DNA from: Treponema sp.
GTDB taxonomy: Bacteria > Spirochaetota > Spirochaetia > Treponematales > Treponemataceae
NCBI GenBank assembly: GCA_017934745.1
Contig: JAGBIY010000051.1
Location: forward strand, 62,001-126,000
DNA: 64,000 bases
Reading direction: 5' to 3'
Shown: positions 43,414-52,027 of the stretch, piece after piece
Layout of the letters: every line of letters begins with the position of its first letter
How positions within the stretch are numbered: position 1 is the stretch's first letter
Made by a program: the position numbers and the translations under genes
The notes under the pieces: model-generated
The model's input: only the letters and a program-made list of their open reading frames with translations
Told to the model about the DNA's origin: nothing
The model's database searches: none

Positions 43414-43439
43414 AAAAGCAAAAAGCCGATAATGAATTT

Positions 43440-44204
43440 ATGAAAAAATTACACATAGTTTTCTTGCTTTTACTCACAGTTTTCTCTGCATCGACTTTCG
43501 CGGAGGAACTTTTCAAATCGAACGTGACCGCTTCATACTACGCTGATAAATTCCACGGCAAAAAGACGTCAAGCGGAGAGACGTTCAACATGTACGCCTT
43601 CACAGCCGCCCACAAGACGCTTCCGTTCAACACGATTGTCAAAGTGACGAACCTCTCGAACGGAAAATCCGTGAACGTCAGGGTGAACGACAGAGGTCCG
43701 TTCTCCGAGAACCGGGAAATCGACGTGTCGAAAGCGGCCGCCGAGAAGCTCGACATGGTCGCGGCAGGCACAGCCCAGGTTTCCCTCGAAATCGTCCAGC
43801 TCGGAGATACGGTCGCCACAGAGACAGCCGCGACTCCGGCCTCGTCCTCAACGTCATCGGCCTCATCAATCGAGGAGACAATCAACAAGCTCAAGAAGCT
43901 CGATCCGAACAAGCGATGGGACATCCAGCTCGGAGCTTTCGCCAAGAGGGAGAACGCGGAGGCTCTCGCCCAGAAGCTCGTGGACGCGGGATTCAAGAAC
44001 GTCGTGTTCCAGAGGACGACAGAGGTGACGAGGGTCGTAATCAAGGACACTCCGACATCGGAAGTCCAGGGAGTGCTCACAAGCCTCGAAAGCAAAGGAT
44101 TCACCGACTATTTCGTCAGGGAGAGGAAAGCCGATTCCGTGACATCGACGAACCCTTCGACGATTCCTACCGATTCAGACTCCTCGACTGTGGACGCAAA
44201 ATAG
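43440..44204 (+). CDS. rlpA: RlpA-like septal ring lytic transglycosylase with SPOR domain
   Basis: 254 residues. A signal peptide (about 1-20) is followed by a double-psi beta-barrel: [36 protein letters not shown] and RVNDRGPF, with the conserved catalytic-type Asp. A Ser/Thr/Ala linker leads to a SPOR domain (about 150-235, [21 protein letters not shown]) that binds denuded glycan at the septum. RlpA cleaves glycan strands lacking stem peptides, the product of amidases such as the one at 5189-6214. No ribosome-binding site is seen; GATAAT ends six nt before the ATG. Confidence 0.9.
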   Translation: MKKLHIVFLLLLTVFSASTFAEELFKSNVTASYYADKFHGKKTSSGETFNMYAFTAAHKTLPFNTIVKVTNLSNGKSVNVRVNDRGPFSENREIDVSKAAAEKLDMVAAGTAQVSLEIVQLGDTVATETAATPASSSTSSASSIEETINKLKKLDPNKRWDIQLGAFAKRENAEALAQKLVDAGFKNVVFQRTTEVTRVVIKDTPTSEVQGVLTSLESKGFTDYFVRERKADSVTSTNPSTIPTDSDSSTVDAK

Positions 44205-44216
44205 AAAGACAGACAT

Positions 44217-44260
44217 AAAAAAATCCTGCACTTTGGAAAGCAAATTGCAGGATTTTTTTT
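44217..44260. terminator. Bidirectional terminator
   Basis: Stem AAAATCCTGCA / TGCAGGATTTT flanked by A- and T-runs, between rlpA (+) and the small lipoprotein gene (-). Confidence 0.9.
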
Positions 44261-44280
44261 AGCGTCAGAAAAAAGACAAC

Positions 44281-44514
44281 TTAGTTAGTGACAGCGTTAA
44301 CTGCTGTATCCGCCGCAGACTCGATAGTCTCTGTAGCCTCAGATGTGGCCGCGTTCACTGTTGAATCGACAGCGGTCTGAACAGCCTCTTTGACTTCCTG
44401 CTTGGCTGTCTCGGCGTTTGACTTAGCGGCAGCCTGTGTTGAAGAGCCGCAAGAAGCGAATGCGAAAACAGAAGCGAGTGTCGCAACAACGGCGATGTTT
44501 CTGATCATTTTCAT
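44281..44514 (-). CDS. Small Ala/Thr/Glu-rich lipoprotein
   Basis: 77 residues. The signal peptide ends in FAFASC (Cys22), so it is lipid-anchored. The mature 55 residues are composed almost only of Ala, Thr, Glu, Val, Ser and Asn with a heptad-like rhythm (AKQEVKEAVQTAVDSTVNAATSEA in sense) and should form one amphipathic helix, comparable in design to Lpp-like lipoproteins. GGAGG lies 9 nt before the ATG. It has its own promoter and terminator, and narrow codon choice, suggesting high expression. Confidence 0.8.
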   Translation of the reverse strand: MKMIRNIAVVATLASVFAFASCGSSTQAAAKSNAETAKQEVKEAVQTAVDSTVNAATSEATETIESAADTAVNAVTN

Positions 44515-44547
44515 AAAAAATTGCCTCCAAATGAAATGAATGTGAAG

Positions 44548-44576
44548 AGTTTAGCAGAATTTTCACACAATGTTAA
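44548..44576 (-). promoter_or_regulatory. Promoter of the small lipoprotein gene
   Basis: On the minus strand TTAACA and TAAACT are separated by 17 nt, about 35 nt before the ATG. Confidence 0.65.
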
Positions 44577-44651
44577 TCATGTGCCACAGATTCAACTTGA
44601 AAAAAGGTCAAAAAACTTCAATAAACAGAATGAAAAATCCTATCATCCTTG

Positions 44652-44679
44652 GGCCTGTTCCGAAGTTTCCGAACAGGCC
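44652..44679 (-). terminator. Hairpin directly after the acyl-CoA synthetase stop
   Basis: GGCCTGTTC / GAACAGGCC (9 bp, extended by 3 bp after one mismatch) begins inside the stop codon. TTTTT follows only about 20 nt later, so it may be a weak terminator or an end-protecting stem. The arm resembles the hairpin at 10454-10485. Confidence 0.5.
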
Positions 44680-46637
44680 TATTTAAAAAGCCTTGCATAT
44701 TCCTTCTTGTATATCTCCGTGATTTTGTGGCGCATGAGTTCCTGCTTGGCGTTGATTTCCTTGCCGAGCTCGAACGACTTCTTGAGGAGGACGAATTTTC
44801 CTATGCGCTCGCAGGTGCGGAATCCGTTCTTCGCGTTGTCCAAAGTGTCGATTTCCGTCTGGAAAAGGTTCTGGATTTCCTTCGTCTCAAGGAGCGACTC
44901 GTAGTTGTCGTAGAGGATGTTGTTCTCCTCGGCGTAGGCGAGCACGTTCTGCTGGTCGGGGACGACGAGCGCGCCGAGGTACTTCTTGTCCTGCCCCACC
45001 ACGACAGCGCGTTCGATGTAGGGGCTTGCGTTGATGGCCTTCTCGATGACCTGCGGCTCTATGTTCTCCCCGCCAAGAAGCACTATCGTGTCCTTCGCCC
45101 TGCCGACGATTTTCAATTCCTCGTCGTACGAAATCATTCCAAGGTCGCCGGTGTTGAGCCAGCCCTCGGAGTCGACGACCTTCTCAGTGAGGTCGGGCCG
45201 CTTGTAGTAGCCCTTCATGACCTGCCGCCCCTTCACGAGGATGATTCCGCGCTTTCCCGGCTTGAGCGGCTCGCCGTCCACAATCTGCCCGTCCTTCTCC
45301 GCGACAATCTTCACGTCGAACGAAGGGAATACGAGGCCGACGTTGTTGCTCCTAGGCTTTTTCGAGTTCCTGACCGAAATGACAGGGGCGGACTCCGTCA
45401 TGCCGTAGCCTTCGAGCAGGTTGAAGCCGATGGCATGGTAGAACGCCTCGATGTCCGGCTGCAGTGCGCCGCCTCCAGAAATGACCGCGCGGAAATTCCC
45501 TCCGAAGCGGGAACGGAGCTTCTTGAAGAGCGTAATCTCGCAGAGGAGATGCGGAATCCACAAAAGCGCGAACGGAACGACGCTCCAGAGCACATCCAAA
45601 AAGCGCGGATACCATCTGTAGCGGCACCTCAAGCCCAAGACGCCCTCCTTCATCTTGTAGTACATCTTTCCGATGAGTATCGAATACTTGAAATGGAACT
45701 GCTGCCACTTGCTGAGCTTCTTCACCTCGCGGAAAAGCCCCTGCGCCACAGCCTCGAACAATCTCGGCACGACGTTCATCCACTGCGGCTGGACGAGGTT
45801 CATGTCCTGGAGCATGACGGACGCTATCGGACGCGAATAGGCGAAGCCGCCCTCAAGGGCGACGACCATGTAGCAGAAGGCGCGCTCGAACGAATGCCAA
45901 ATCGGGAGGACAGTGAGCCATATGTCGCCGGACTGCATCAGGCCAAGCACGGAATGGGCTACCTCGCACTGCGCGATGTAGTTGTCGTGCGTGAGCTGCA
46001 CGCCCTTCGGAAGCCCTGTCGTTCCGGAAGTGAAGATGATTGTCGCAACGTCGTCCGGCTGAATTTCGTCCATGCCCTTCTCTATCTCAATCCACTCCTC
46101 CTTCGATATGTTCACGCCCTCGCTTTCGAGGAAGTGGTAGTTCAAGACCTCAAGCCCCTTCTCGCGGGCCTCGGCAAGAATCGGTCCCTCCTGGTAGTCG
46201 AAGAGGATGGCGGTCTTTAGCGAAGGCACCTCCTCGATTTTCTCAAGCACCTTCTGGAGCTGCCTGGCATTCTCGAAGAAGCACATTTTGCACTCGGCGA
46301 AATTCAATATGAAGCGCATCTCCATGCCCATCGAATCGCAGCCGCGGGGGACGTCGATCGCCCCAAGAGAGAGAATGGCCAAGTCGGTGATGAGCCACTC
46401 GCGCCTGTTGTCGGCCATTATGCCGATGTTGTCCCCCTTCTTGACCCCGATTTTCTTGAGGCTGGAAGCGAATTCGACAGCGTGCTGGTAAACCTGCGAG
46501 TAGCTGTATGGAACGAAGACACCGCTCTTGTTCTTCACAAGCTGCAGCGTGTGGTTCGGGACCTTCTTCACCTTCTCTCTGAACATGACGGGAATTGTGG
46601 CTCCGAGCGTCCTGTCCATCTTTGATTCGTCAATCAT
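44679..46637 (-). CDS. Long-chain acyl-CoA synthetase (AMP-forming)
   Basis: 652 residues. ANL-superfamily motifs are clear: the P-loop TIIFTSGTTGLPKGVQLTH, GYGMTESAPV, GWLNTGDLG and the hinge region GRAKDTIVLLGGENIEP. It activates a fatty acid as an acyl-adenylate and transfers it to CoA. A hydrophobic insertion (FLDVLWSVVPFALLWIPHLL) in the middle suggests membrane contact, as in other bacterial FadD-like proteins. I chose the ATG at 46637, which has GGAGG five nt upstream; a TTG four codons earlier lies inside that site. Treponemes usually take fatty acids from the host, which fits a scavenging role. Confidence 0.9.
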   Translation of the reverse strand: MIDESKMDRTLGATIPVMFREKVKKVPNHTLQLVKNKSGVFVPYSYSQVYQHAVEFASSLKKIGVKKGDNIGIMADNRREWLITDLAILSLGAIDVPRGCDSMGMEMRFILNFAECKMCFFENARQLQKVLEKIEEVPSLKTAILFDYQEGPILAEAREKGLEVLNYHFLESEGVNISKEEWIEIEKGMDEIQPDDVATIIFTSGTTGLPKGVQLTHDNYIAQCEVAHSVLGLMQSGDIWLTVLPIWHSFERAFCYMVVALEGGFAYSRPIASVMLQDMNLVQPQWMNVVPRLFEAVAQGLFREVKKLSKWQQFHFKYSILIGKMYYKMKEGVLGLRCRYRWYPRFLDVLWSVVPFALLWIPHLLCEITLFKKLRSRFGGNFRAVISGGGALQPDIEAFYHAIGFNLLEGYGMTESAPVISVRNSKKPRSNNVGLVFPSFDVKIVAEKDGQIVDGEPLKPGKRGIILVKGRQVMKGYYKRPDLTEKVVDSEGWLNTGDLGMISYDEELKIVGRAKDTIVLLGGENIEPQVIEKAINASPYIERAVVVGQDKKYLGALVVPDQQNVLAYAEENNILYDNYESLLETKEIQNLFQTEIDTLDNAKNGFRTCERIGKFVLLKKSFELGKEINAKQELMRHKITEIYKKEYARLFK

Positions 46638-46726
46638 TTTCTCCTCCAATCGAAAAGCGGCCGGCTACGGAAACTGGCGTCCCCAAACCGATTCGTTCTA
46701 TTTGATTTCTTTTTTTTTTCGATTCT

Positions 46727-46784
46727 ATTCTATCCATGTGAGTTTGTTTTTCAAAATGACATTTTAACAATTTTTGTCATTTTG
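46727..46784 (-). promoter_or_regulatory. Promoter and dyad upstream of the acyl-CoA synthetase gene
   Basis: On the minus strand TTGAAA (46749-46754) and TAGAAT (46727-46732) are 16 nt apart, giving a leader of about 85 nt. A dyad CAAAATGACA-N13-TGTCATTTTG (46752-46784) overlaps the -35 and could be an operator. The divergent gap to thiI (46638-46911) holds nothing else I recognise. Confidence 0.5.
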
Positions 46785-46911
46785 TCGAAGTAGGTGGACG
46801 GACAACGACACCGAGAAAAATCAGAGAGACGCCCCATATAGCACCATTCCGCCCATTTCCGATAAAATCAAATCTGTTTACAAATCACGAAATTCAACAA
46901 GGAAAAAAACT

Positions 46912-48159
46912 ATGCAGCACACATTTTTGGGAAAAGTCGGCGAATTGATGCTCAAAGGCTCCAACATAAAGACGTTCGAGAGGATTCTCGTGCAGAACAT
47001 AAAGACATCTCTACAGTCGGTGAAGGCGGACGTCATAATCAGGGCGGGAAGACTGTACGTGGAATGCCCTGACGAATCCGTGGAGGCCGTGAAGTGGACG
47101 CTCTCGCACACTCTCGGAATAACGGGCTGGGCCGAGGCCGTGGTGGTAGAGAAGAACATCGAGGCAATCAAGGACGAAGTGGCGAGGCAGTGCGAGGAAG
47201 CGAAGAAGATGGGCGCGAAGACGTTCAAGACGGAAGCGAGGAGAAGCGACAAGTCGTTTCCGATGGACCACTACGCGATAATGCGCGAAGGAGCGACAAA
47301 AGCATACGAGCAGAAGATACTGGAAGTTGACGTGCACAATCCCGACGTTCAGATAAACATCGAAGTTCGAGAGAAGTGCTTCGTCTACTCGGACGCGATG
47401 AAGGGACGGAGAGGTCTTCCGCTCGGCTGTTCGGGGAAGGGGCTGCTTCTGCTCTCCGGCGGACTCGATTCCCCTGTCGCGGGCTACCGGATGATGAGGC
47501 GCGGAATGAGCGTGGACTGCTGCTACTTCCACGCCTACCCCTACACTAGCGACCAGGCCCGCGAAAAAGTCGAGAAGCTCGCTGAAATCATCTCCGGCTA
47601 CGGAATGAAGACGCACATCAACATAATCCCGTTCACGGAAGTGCAGATGCAGATAAAGAAGAAGTCCCCGGAGAACATGACGACGCTCATGCTCCGCCTC
47701 TGCATGATGAAGTGCGCGAACATGCTCGCGGCAAAGACGAACGCCGACTGCATCATCACGGGCGAGAGCCTTGGGCAAGTCGCGAGCCAGACGATACAGA
47801 ACATGGAATGCACGGAGTCGTTCGCGGAAAGACCGCTCTTGCGCCCGCTCGTGGGACTCGACAAAGAGGAAATCATCGACACCGCAAAGGAAATCGGAAC
47901 TTACGAGACGTCGATTCTGCCGTACGAAGACTGCTGCGTCCTCTTCTCCCCGAAGCACCCCATCCTGCACTGCTCCGTGGAGGAGGCGAAGAGCGTCTAC
48001 GAGTCGCTTGAAGTGGACGAACTGGTGAAAAAGGCGTTCGAGGAAAGGGTCGTCAAAAGATACGAGGCTCGGAGCACAGTCGCATCCCTTTTCGGCACCA
48101 AGGACAACACGGAGGAACTCAAGTCGATAAACGGCACCGTCTGCACTGCGAGAATTTAG
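46912..48159 (+). CDS. thiI: tRNA 4-thiouridine synthetase ThiI (no rhodanese domain)
   Basis: 415 residues. An N-terminal ferredoxin-like/THUMP region (FLGKVGELMLKGSNIKTFE, AVVVEKNIEAIKDEVARQC, INIEVREKCFVYSD) binds tRNA. The PP-loop SGGLDSPVAG adenylates U8. ILPYEDCCVLFSPKHP carries conserved cysteines. E. coli ThiI has a C-terminal rhodanese domain; this protein ends without it, as in many Gram-positive and archaeal forms, so the sulphur must come from another carrier. The start at 46912 has AAGGA upstream and matches the family N-terminus; an open frame extends upstream without support. Confidence 0.92.
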   Translation: MQHTFLGKVGELMLKGSNIKTFERILVQNIKTSLQSVKADVIIRAGRLYVECPDESVEAVKWTLSHTLGITGWAEAVVVEKNIEAIKDEVARQCEEAKKMGAKTFKTEARRSDKSFPMDHYAIMREGATKAYEQKILEVDVHNPDVQINIEVREKCFVYSDAMKGRRGLPLGCSGKGLLLLSGGLDSPVAGYRMMRRGMSVDCCYFHAYPYTSDQAREKVEKLAEIISGYGMKTHINIIPFTEVQMQIKKKSPENMTTLMLRLCMMKCANMLAAKTNADCIITGESLGQVASQTIQNMECTESFAERPLLRPLVGLDKEEIIDTAKEIGTYETSILPYEDCCVLFSPKHPILHCSVEEAKSVYESLEVDELVKKAFEERVVKRYEARSTVASLFGTKDNTEELKSINGTVCTARI

Positions 48160-48175
48160 AATTGTGCCTCGACTT

Positions 48176-48344
48176 GCCTCGGCTCCGCTCGGCAACCGTG
48201 CTTCGGCTTCGCTCGGCAACCGTGCTTCGACTCCGCTCGGCAACCGTGCTTCGGCTCCGCTCAGCAACCGTCACTCAGGGAACAGTTCAGCAACCGTGCT
48301 TCGGCTCCGCTCAGCAACCAGCTTGTTCATTGAGCGGAGTCGAA
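48176..48344 (+). repeat. 24-bp tandem repeat array with inverted end copy
   Basis: Four contiguous 24-bp units of the form GCTTCGGCTCCGCTCGGCAA plus CCGT run from 48176 to 48271. A degenerate 26-bp unit and one further unit follow. The array closes with TGAGCGGAGTCGAA, the reverse complement of the repeat core, so the transcript could fold into alternative hairpins. It starts 16 nt after the thiI stop and runs up to the transposase remnant. Confidence 0.85.
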
Positions 48345-48567
48345 AAGTGCTACGACAACTGCAGGATGGAAAGTTTTTTTTGCGACCCTCAAAAAGGAAA
48401 AAATATATCAGATGGACACGACAAGGATGACCGTTGAAGAAGTCAAAAAGGAAGTCTGGAGATACATTTTTGCTTACTACAACACAGTAAGAATCAGCAC
48501 CGTAAACGGAGGCCTTCCTCCAATAAAATACAGACTGTCAAAAACTGCACTGTTAAATGCAGCTTAA
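48340..48567 (+). pseudogene. C-terminal remnant of an IS3-family transposase (frameshifted)
   Basis: Translation gives C-Y-D-N-C-R-M-E-S-F-F, then after a frame change TLKKEKIYQMDTTRMT and WRYIFAYYNTVRIS, NGGLPPIKYRL. This is the end of the DDE domain of IS3/IS150-type OrfB, including the catalytic Glu context (YDN...MES). A run of eight T where seven would keep the frame breaks the reading. The upstream nine-tenths of the gene and the left IS end are missing. TGGGACTGCAC at 48583-48593 may belong to the old right end. Confidence 0.85.
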
Positions 48568-48926
48568 TTTAAGGGGTATTTGGGACTGCACTTTTCTTGA
48601 CTATTTCAGGATTGCTTCGGCGGCTGCGACACGCACAAGCACGCCATTCATAAAATCCCCACTGTGATTCAATCCCAAATTCATGAACATTTTACAGAAA
48701 TCAGAACAGTGAATTTACATTCTCGTGGTATAAAGATGGTGACAGACTTCGTTCCACTCTAGCAGAGCGAGCAGGAATAGCTCGCATTTTCGATGGAAGT
48801 TTTGGAAAAGAACCGCAAGGAAAGTTTCCGAGAATGCGCAGGAGCAAAATCGATTTTATAGAAAAGTCGGTATTTGTCGGAGCGATTTTGGGAACAAATT
48901 TTTATATACGAGGAATATCAAAATGA
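48568..48926 (+). pseudogene. Gene debris between IS remnant and AT-rich gene
   Basis: No complete gene is seen here. One frame is open from about 48597 to 48757 (D-C-F-G-G-C-D-T-H-K-H-A and so on). A second is open from 48687 to 48926 and includes DGDRLRSTLAERAGIARIFD and PRMRRSKIDFIEKSVFVGA. The second ends in TGA that overlaps the next ATG as ATGA. It has no start codon until an internal ATG at 48834, so it looks like the 3' part of a truncated gene. I do not recognise either product. Confidence 0.4.
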
Positions 48927-49990
48927 ATAAGGCAAATGAAGAAATTGTACCAATAATCGATACAGAAGGAAAACAAGTAAATCCCGTTGATGATTATTCA
49001 GAAGAAGACAGAAACCCTTTTGAAAATTTTTCTTTAGATGAAAATTTTGTAAATGCAGTAAAACTAACAAACTCAATAGTAAATAAACTTTATAACAAAC
49101 CTACCATAAAAGAAAAAGTATTCCCTGCTGTTTTTGTAATAGACAAAGATAATATAAAAAATCTGTATGACAAGATTCACTACAAATTAAATTTGCATGA
49201 CATTCGTGATACAGAGTTCAATATTTCTGTATTGGGTGCTGACGAAAATGATAATAAGCAATCAACAGAATATAAGTCTATAGATGAATTTACTCGTACA
49301 AACGATACAAAAAATTTATTGACAAAGCTTGTTGTTATGGAGTGGAGAACAAAACTATTTTTAAATAATTCTCATAATCCAATTTCAAAAATTATTGGGG
49401 AAGAATTTGATATCGAAATTGCAATCTCCTCAGCTCCAAAAGACAGTTCAGATGAAGCATATTATATTTTTAACGACTACCCAATAAAATCGAAAGGAAT
49501 AATTCGAGTTTCTGTTGTACATAGCAATCAAGTCATAGCGGATGAGTTGATTCAACATGTCAGTGATTTTGTTAGTGGGATTGAAGATAAAAAATATAAA
49601 AAGAATAGTTTTATATACAATCACAAACGAAAAGTTGCACAAATTGCCGAAAAACTTCTAGGAATACCAGCTTTTATTCCATTAGTATTTTTGTTCTTTA
49701 ACATTCATTCATGCTTGAATAATTCCAACAATGTGATAAAGCTGATTTCAGCTTGTATGGGATTTTTTATTATTTCAATTACATTCGGAAATACGATTGG
49801 AGCATTAATTTACAATTTATTAAGCAAAAGAAAGTCCACCTCTTGGATAATTTTGAACGACTATGCAAAACAAGAATATGAAAAATACAAATCATATTCA
49901 AATCCTGCTGTAAAAGCTTTTCTCGTATTTTTATTACCAATTATTCTTAATATAATTTCAACAATTATTTCAACTAAAATTGGAAAGTAA
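48923..49990 (+). CDS. AT-rich orphan gene: membrane protein of unknown function
   Basis: 355 residues. The base composition is strikingly richer in A+T than all neighbours, with a different codon choice (AAA, AAT, ATA, TTA), a sign of acquisition from elsewhere. The first 245 residues are hydrophilic and acidic (MNKANEEIVPIIDTEGKQ). Two hydrophobic segments (about 250-268 and 276-300, FIPLVFLFFNIHSCL; LISACMGFFIISITFG) and a C-terminal one (about 330-350, AFLVFLLPIILNIIST) anchor it in the membrane. No catalytic motif was found. It follows gene debris with an ATGA overlap and sits beside an IS remnant, so it may be the surviving member of a cargo or defence locus. No ribosome-binding site is obvious. 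Confidence 0.75.
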   Translation: MNKANEEIVPIIDTEGKQVNPVDDYSEEDRNPFENFSLDENFVNAVKLTNSIVNKLYNKPTIKEKVFPAVFVIDKDNIKNLYDKIHYKLNLHDIRDTEFNISVLGADENDNKQSTEYKSIDEFTRTNDTKNLLTKLVVMEWRTKLFLNNSHNPISKIIGEEFDIEIAISSAPKDSSDEAYYIFNDYPIKSKGIIRVSVVHSNQVIADELIQHVSDFVSGIEDKKYKKNSFIYNHKRKVAQIAEKLLGIPAFIPLVFLFFNIHSCLNNSNNVIKLISACMGFFIISITFGNTIGALIYNLLSKRKSTSWIILNDYAKQEYEKYKSYSNPAVKAFLVFLLPIILNIISTIISTKIGK

Positions 49991-50043
49991 GAGGGAGATA
50001 TACCTCCCCCAAAAAAAGAATCCATACACTCACCAATGCACAA

Positions 50044-50097
50044 TGAAAACGGAGAATTGAAATTTTTCATCTTTCAACTTTCAATTCTCCGTTTTCA
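50044..50097. repeat. Long perfect hairpin (18-19 bp arms)
   Basis: GAAAACGGAGAATTGAAA and its exact reverse complement TTTCAATTCTCCGTTTTC are separated by 16 nt. It lies between the 3' ends of the AT-rich gene (+) and the barrel protein gene (-). A partial third copy of the arm (TTTCCGTTTTCCATT) follows. It may act as a terminator for both, or be a mobile palindromic unit. Confidence 0.75.
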
Positions 50098-50123
50098 ATT
50101 TACACCTTTCCGTTTTCCATTCC

Positions 50124-51986
50124 CTAATACTGGTACTTCACCGAGACTGAAAAATAGTGGTTCACCTCGTCGTAGAGCTGGTCAATCCAGTCCTGGAGCT
50201 GGGTCGCAACAGCGTTCTGGACTTCGCTCGATTCCTTCAACTCGTCCCAGCTTGAATAGGTGCTCTCGCCCACAGAGTAGGTTCCGTCCCCGTTGTCAGT
50301 CCAGTCGATTGTGCCGCCCTCGTAGACGTTCGTGTTCACGTTGGCGTTCCTGACGTACTCGAACGTGTAGCCGAGTTTGAGGGAGAACTGGCCGCCCTTC
50401 GTCTTCGGAAAGTCGTACTGGGCGGAGAGACCGGCCTGGCAGACGTACATCTTGTGGTCGCTCGTCATGAAGCCCAAGCGGTTCCACGCCTGGTCGACGT
50501 GCTTGCCGGTTCCGTCGCCTGTGAACATCTGCTGCATGAACGCGGTTCCGTTCGTGGCGTACTGGCCCTTCTTTGCAAGCACATACTCTGCCGCGTCGGA
50601 GTCGTTGAAGTCCTCGGAGGAATTGGCGTGGCGGGAGAAGAGGGTCGAAAGGTCGACGGTCAAATTCTTCACGGGATTGAAAGAGGCGTTGAACTTCACG
50701 GCGTCGGAGTTCGGATAGAGGGTCGAGCCGATTTGGAGGCCGTTGTTCGTGTAGTTCTGGTAGTTGTACGCCTCCCCACTCATCACGCCGTCGTCGTTCG
50801 CGTCGTATTCCCAATGCGAGTAGACGTAGGGCATGACGCAGGTGTAGTTCATCGAAAGCTTCTTCACGGAAGAGTCGGAAGGATAATAGATTAGGCCGCT
50901 CTGGAGGGCGAAGCGGTACTTGGAGTCGAGGTCGAGCTTCACGATGTCGTTCACGGCGAAGTCGTCGATGAAAAGGTCGGTGGACCAGAGAAGGCCCGGA
51001 ATCGGGCGGTAGTCGAAGAGAAGCCCCATCTGCAAATTCGAGGCGGCGCCTCCGATTGTCTGCACGGCGATGAGCGGAGCCGGGAACATGTAGGTCAAAT
51101 CGAAGCCGGGACCGAAAAGGATGTTCTCGTAGTACGAAAGCGAGAATTTCTTCGAGATGTCGAATCGCACGGAATGGAATACGAGGAATTTGTTGTCCGA
51201 GAGATTTCCGCCGAGGTTGTCGGTGGCTCCAATCGACTCAAGCACCGTGCAGAAGCTCCACTTGTCGCGGGTCACGTTGAAAGTCAGGTTCGTGGAATGG
51301 TAGCCCGTGTCGTTCAGCGCAAGCCCCTCCCCCAGAAAGTCGCCGAAGCCGATTCTTGAAATGCCCACGGTCGAGTAGAGCCAGTCCACACCGACCTGCG
51401 CGTTCGTGTTGAGATTCGAATACGTGTTGAAAGGCCCGATTTCGGATGCGTCGTAGATTGAATCCACGTCCTTGTTCACGAAAAGAGGAGCGTAGTCGCC
51501 GAAGCTATTCTTCGTCTCGCCGTAGAGGGAGAGGCTGTAGCCGAGCGAGACGAGTTTGAACAAGTCCGCGTCCCCCCGCACACCGATTTCGGCGCGGATG
51601 TTCTTGGCCTTCTTCGTTTCGTCCTCGTTACCGGAATTCTCGTCGTAGTCCACGCCCGATATTTTTCCGTCCGCTCCAACACGCGCGAAAGCGTGGAGGC
51701 GGCTTCCGAAAATGCGCTCGTACTCCTCGGAAGCGAGCGCGATGTCCTCGTCGGTGGCGTTGCCGCCCGCGTTCTCTATGACGGCGGAAAGAACTTCCCT
51801 CACGACCGAAAGCGGATACGGACGGAGCTGCGGAAGCGGTTTTTCGACAAGCCCGCGGAGGCTCCACGCTTGAACCTCCTCATAAAATCTGTCGTTCGGG
51901 TCCACCGAAACCTGCGCGGACAAGGCTGAAAACGACAATAAAAGCAAAGCCGAAACGGCAAGCGCCTTCAATTTTTTGCAGAACAT
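50124..51986 (-). CDS. Outer-membrane beta-barrel protein (Wzi-like, treponemal)
   Basis: 620 residues. A signal peptide (MFCKKLKALAVSALLLLSFSALSA) is followed by DPNDRFYEEVQAWSLRGLVEKPLPQLRPYPLSVVREVL, which resembles the start of capsule-assembly Wzi-type barrels. The rest alternates aromatic and polar residues in many amphipathic strands and ends in VSVKYQY, with an aromatic last residue as in BAM substrates. The function is unknown; surface porin or glycan-binding are options. It lies 41 nt from a second barrel protein on the same strand, and a GT4 glycosyltransferase is upstream of both. Confidence 0.72.
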   Translation of the reverse strand: MFCKKLKALAVSALLLLSFSALSAQVSVDPNDRFYEEVQAWSLRGLVEKPLPQLRPYPLSVVREVLSAVIENAGGNATDEDIALASEEYERIFGSRLHAFARVGADGKISGVDYDENSGNEDETKKAKNIRAEIGVRGDADLFKLVSLGYSLSLYGETKNSFGDYAPLFVNKDVDSIYDASEIGPFNTYSNLNTNAQVGVDWLYSTVGISRIGFGDFLGEGLALNDTGYHSTNLTFNVTRDKWSFCTVLESIGATDNLGGNLSDNKFLVFHSVRFDISKKFSLSYYENILFGPGFDLTYMFPAPLIAVQTIGGAASNLQMGLLFDYRPIPGLLWSTDLFIDDFAVNDIVKLDLDSKYRFALQSGLIYYPSDSSVKKLSMNYTCVMPYVYSHWEYDANDDGVMSGEAYNYQNYTNNGLQIGSTLYPNSDAVKFNASFNPVKNLTVDLSTLFSRHANSSEDFNDSDAAEYVLAKKGQYATNGTAFMQQMFTGDGTGKHVDQAWNRLGFMTSDHKMYVCQAGLSAQYDFPKTKGGQFSLKLGYTFEYVRNANVNTNVYEGGTIDWTDNGDGTYSVGESTYSSWDELKESSEVQNAVATQLQDWIDQLYDEVNHYFSVSVKYQY

Positions 51987-52027
51987 TTTTCTATTTTTCC
52001 TCTTTTTTCTTCAAATTATTTTTCAAT

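Noticed and set aside
46638..46911. Riboswitch upstream of thiI
   Set aside because: No TPP-riboswitch core (CUGAGA, and its partner stem) was found in the leader.
47011..48267. 418-codon frame on the minus strand
   Set aside because: Antisense to thiI and extends into the 24-bp repeat array.
48164..48430. Protein-coding frame through the 24-bp repeat array
   Set aside because: The frame exists only because the 24-bp unit is a multiple of three; it has repetitive Ala/Ser/Leu/Gly content and ends within the IS remnant.
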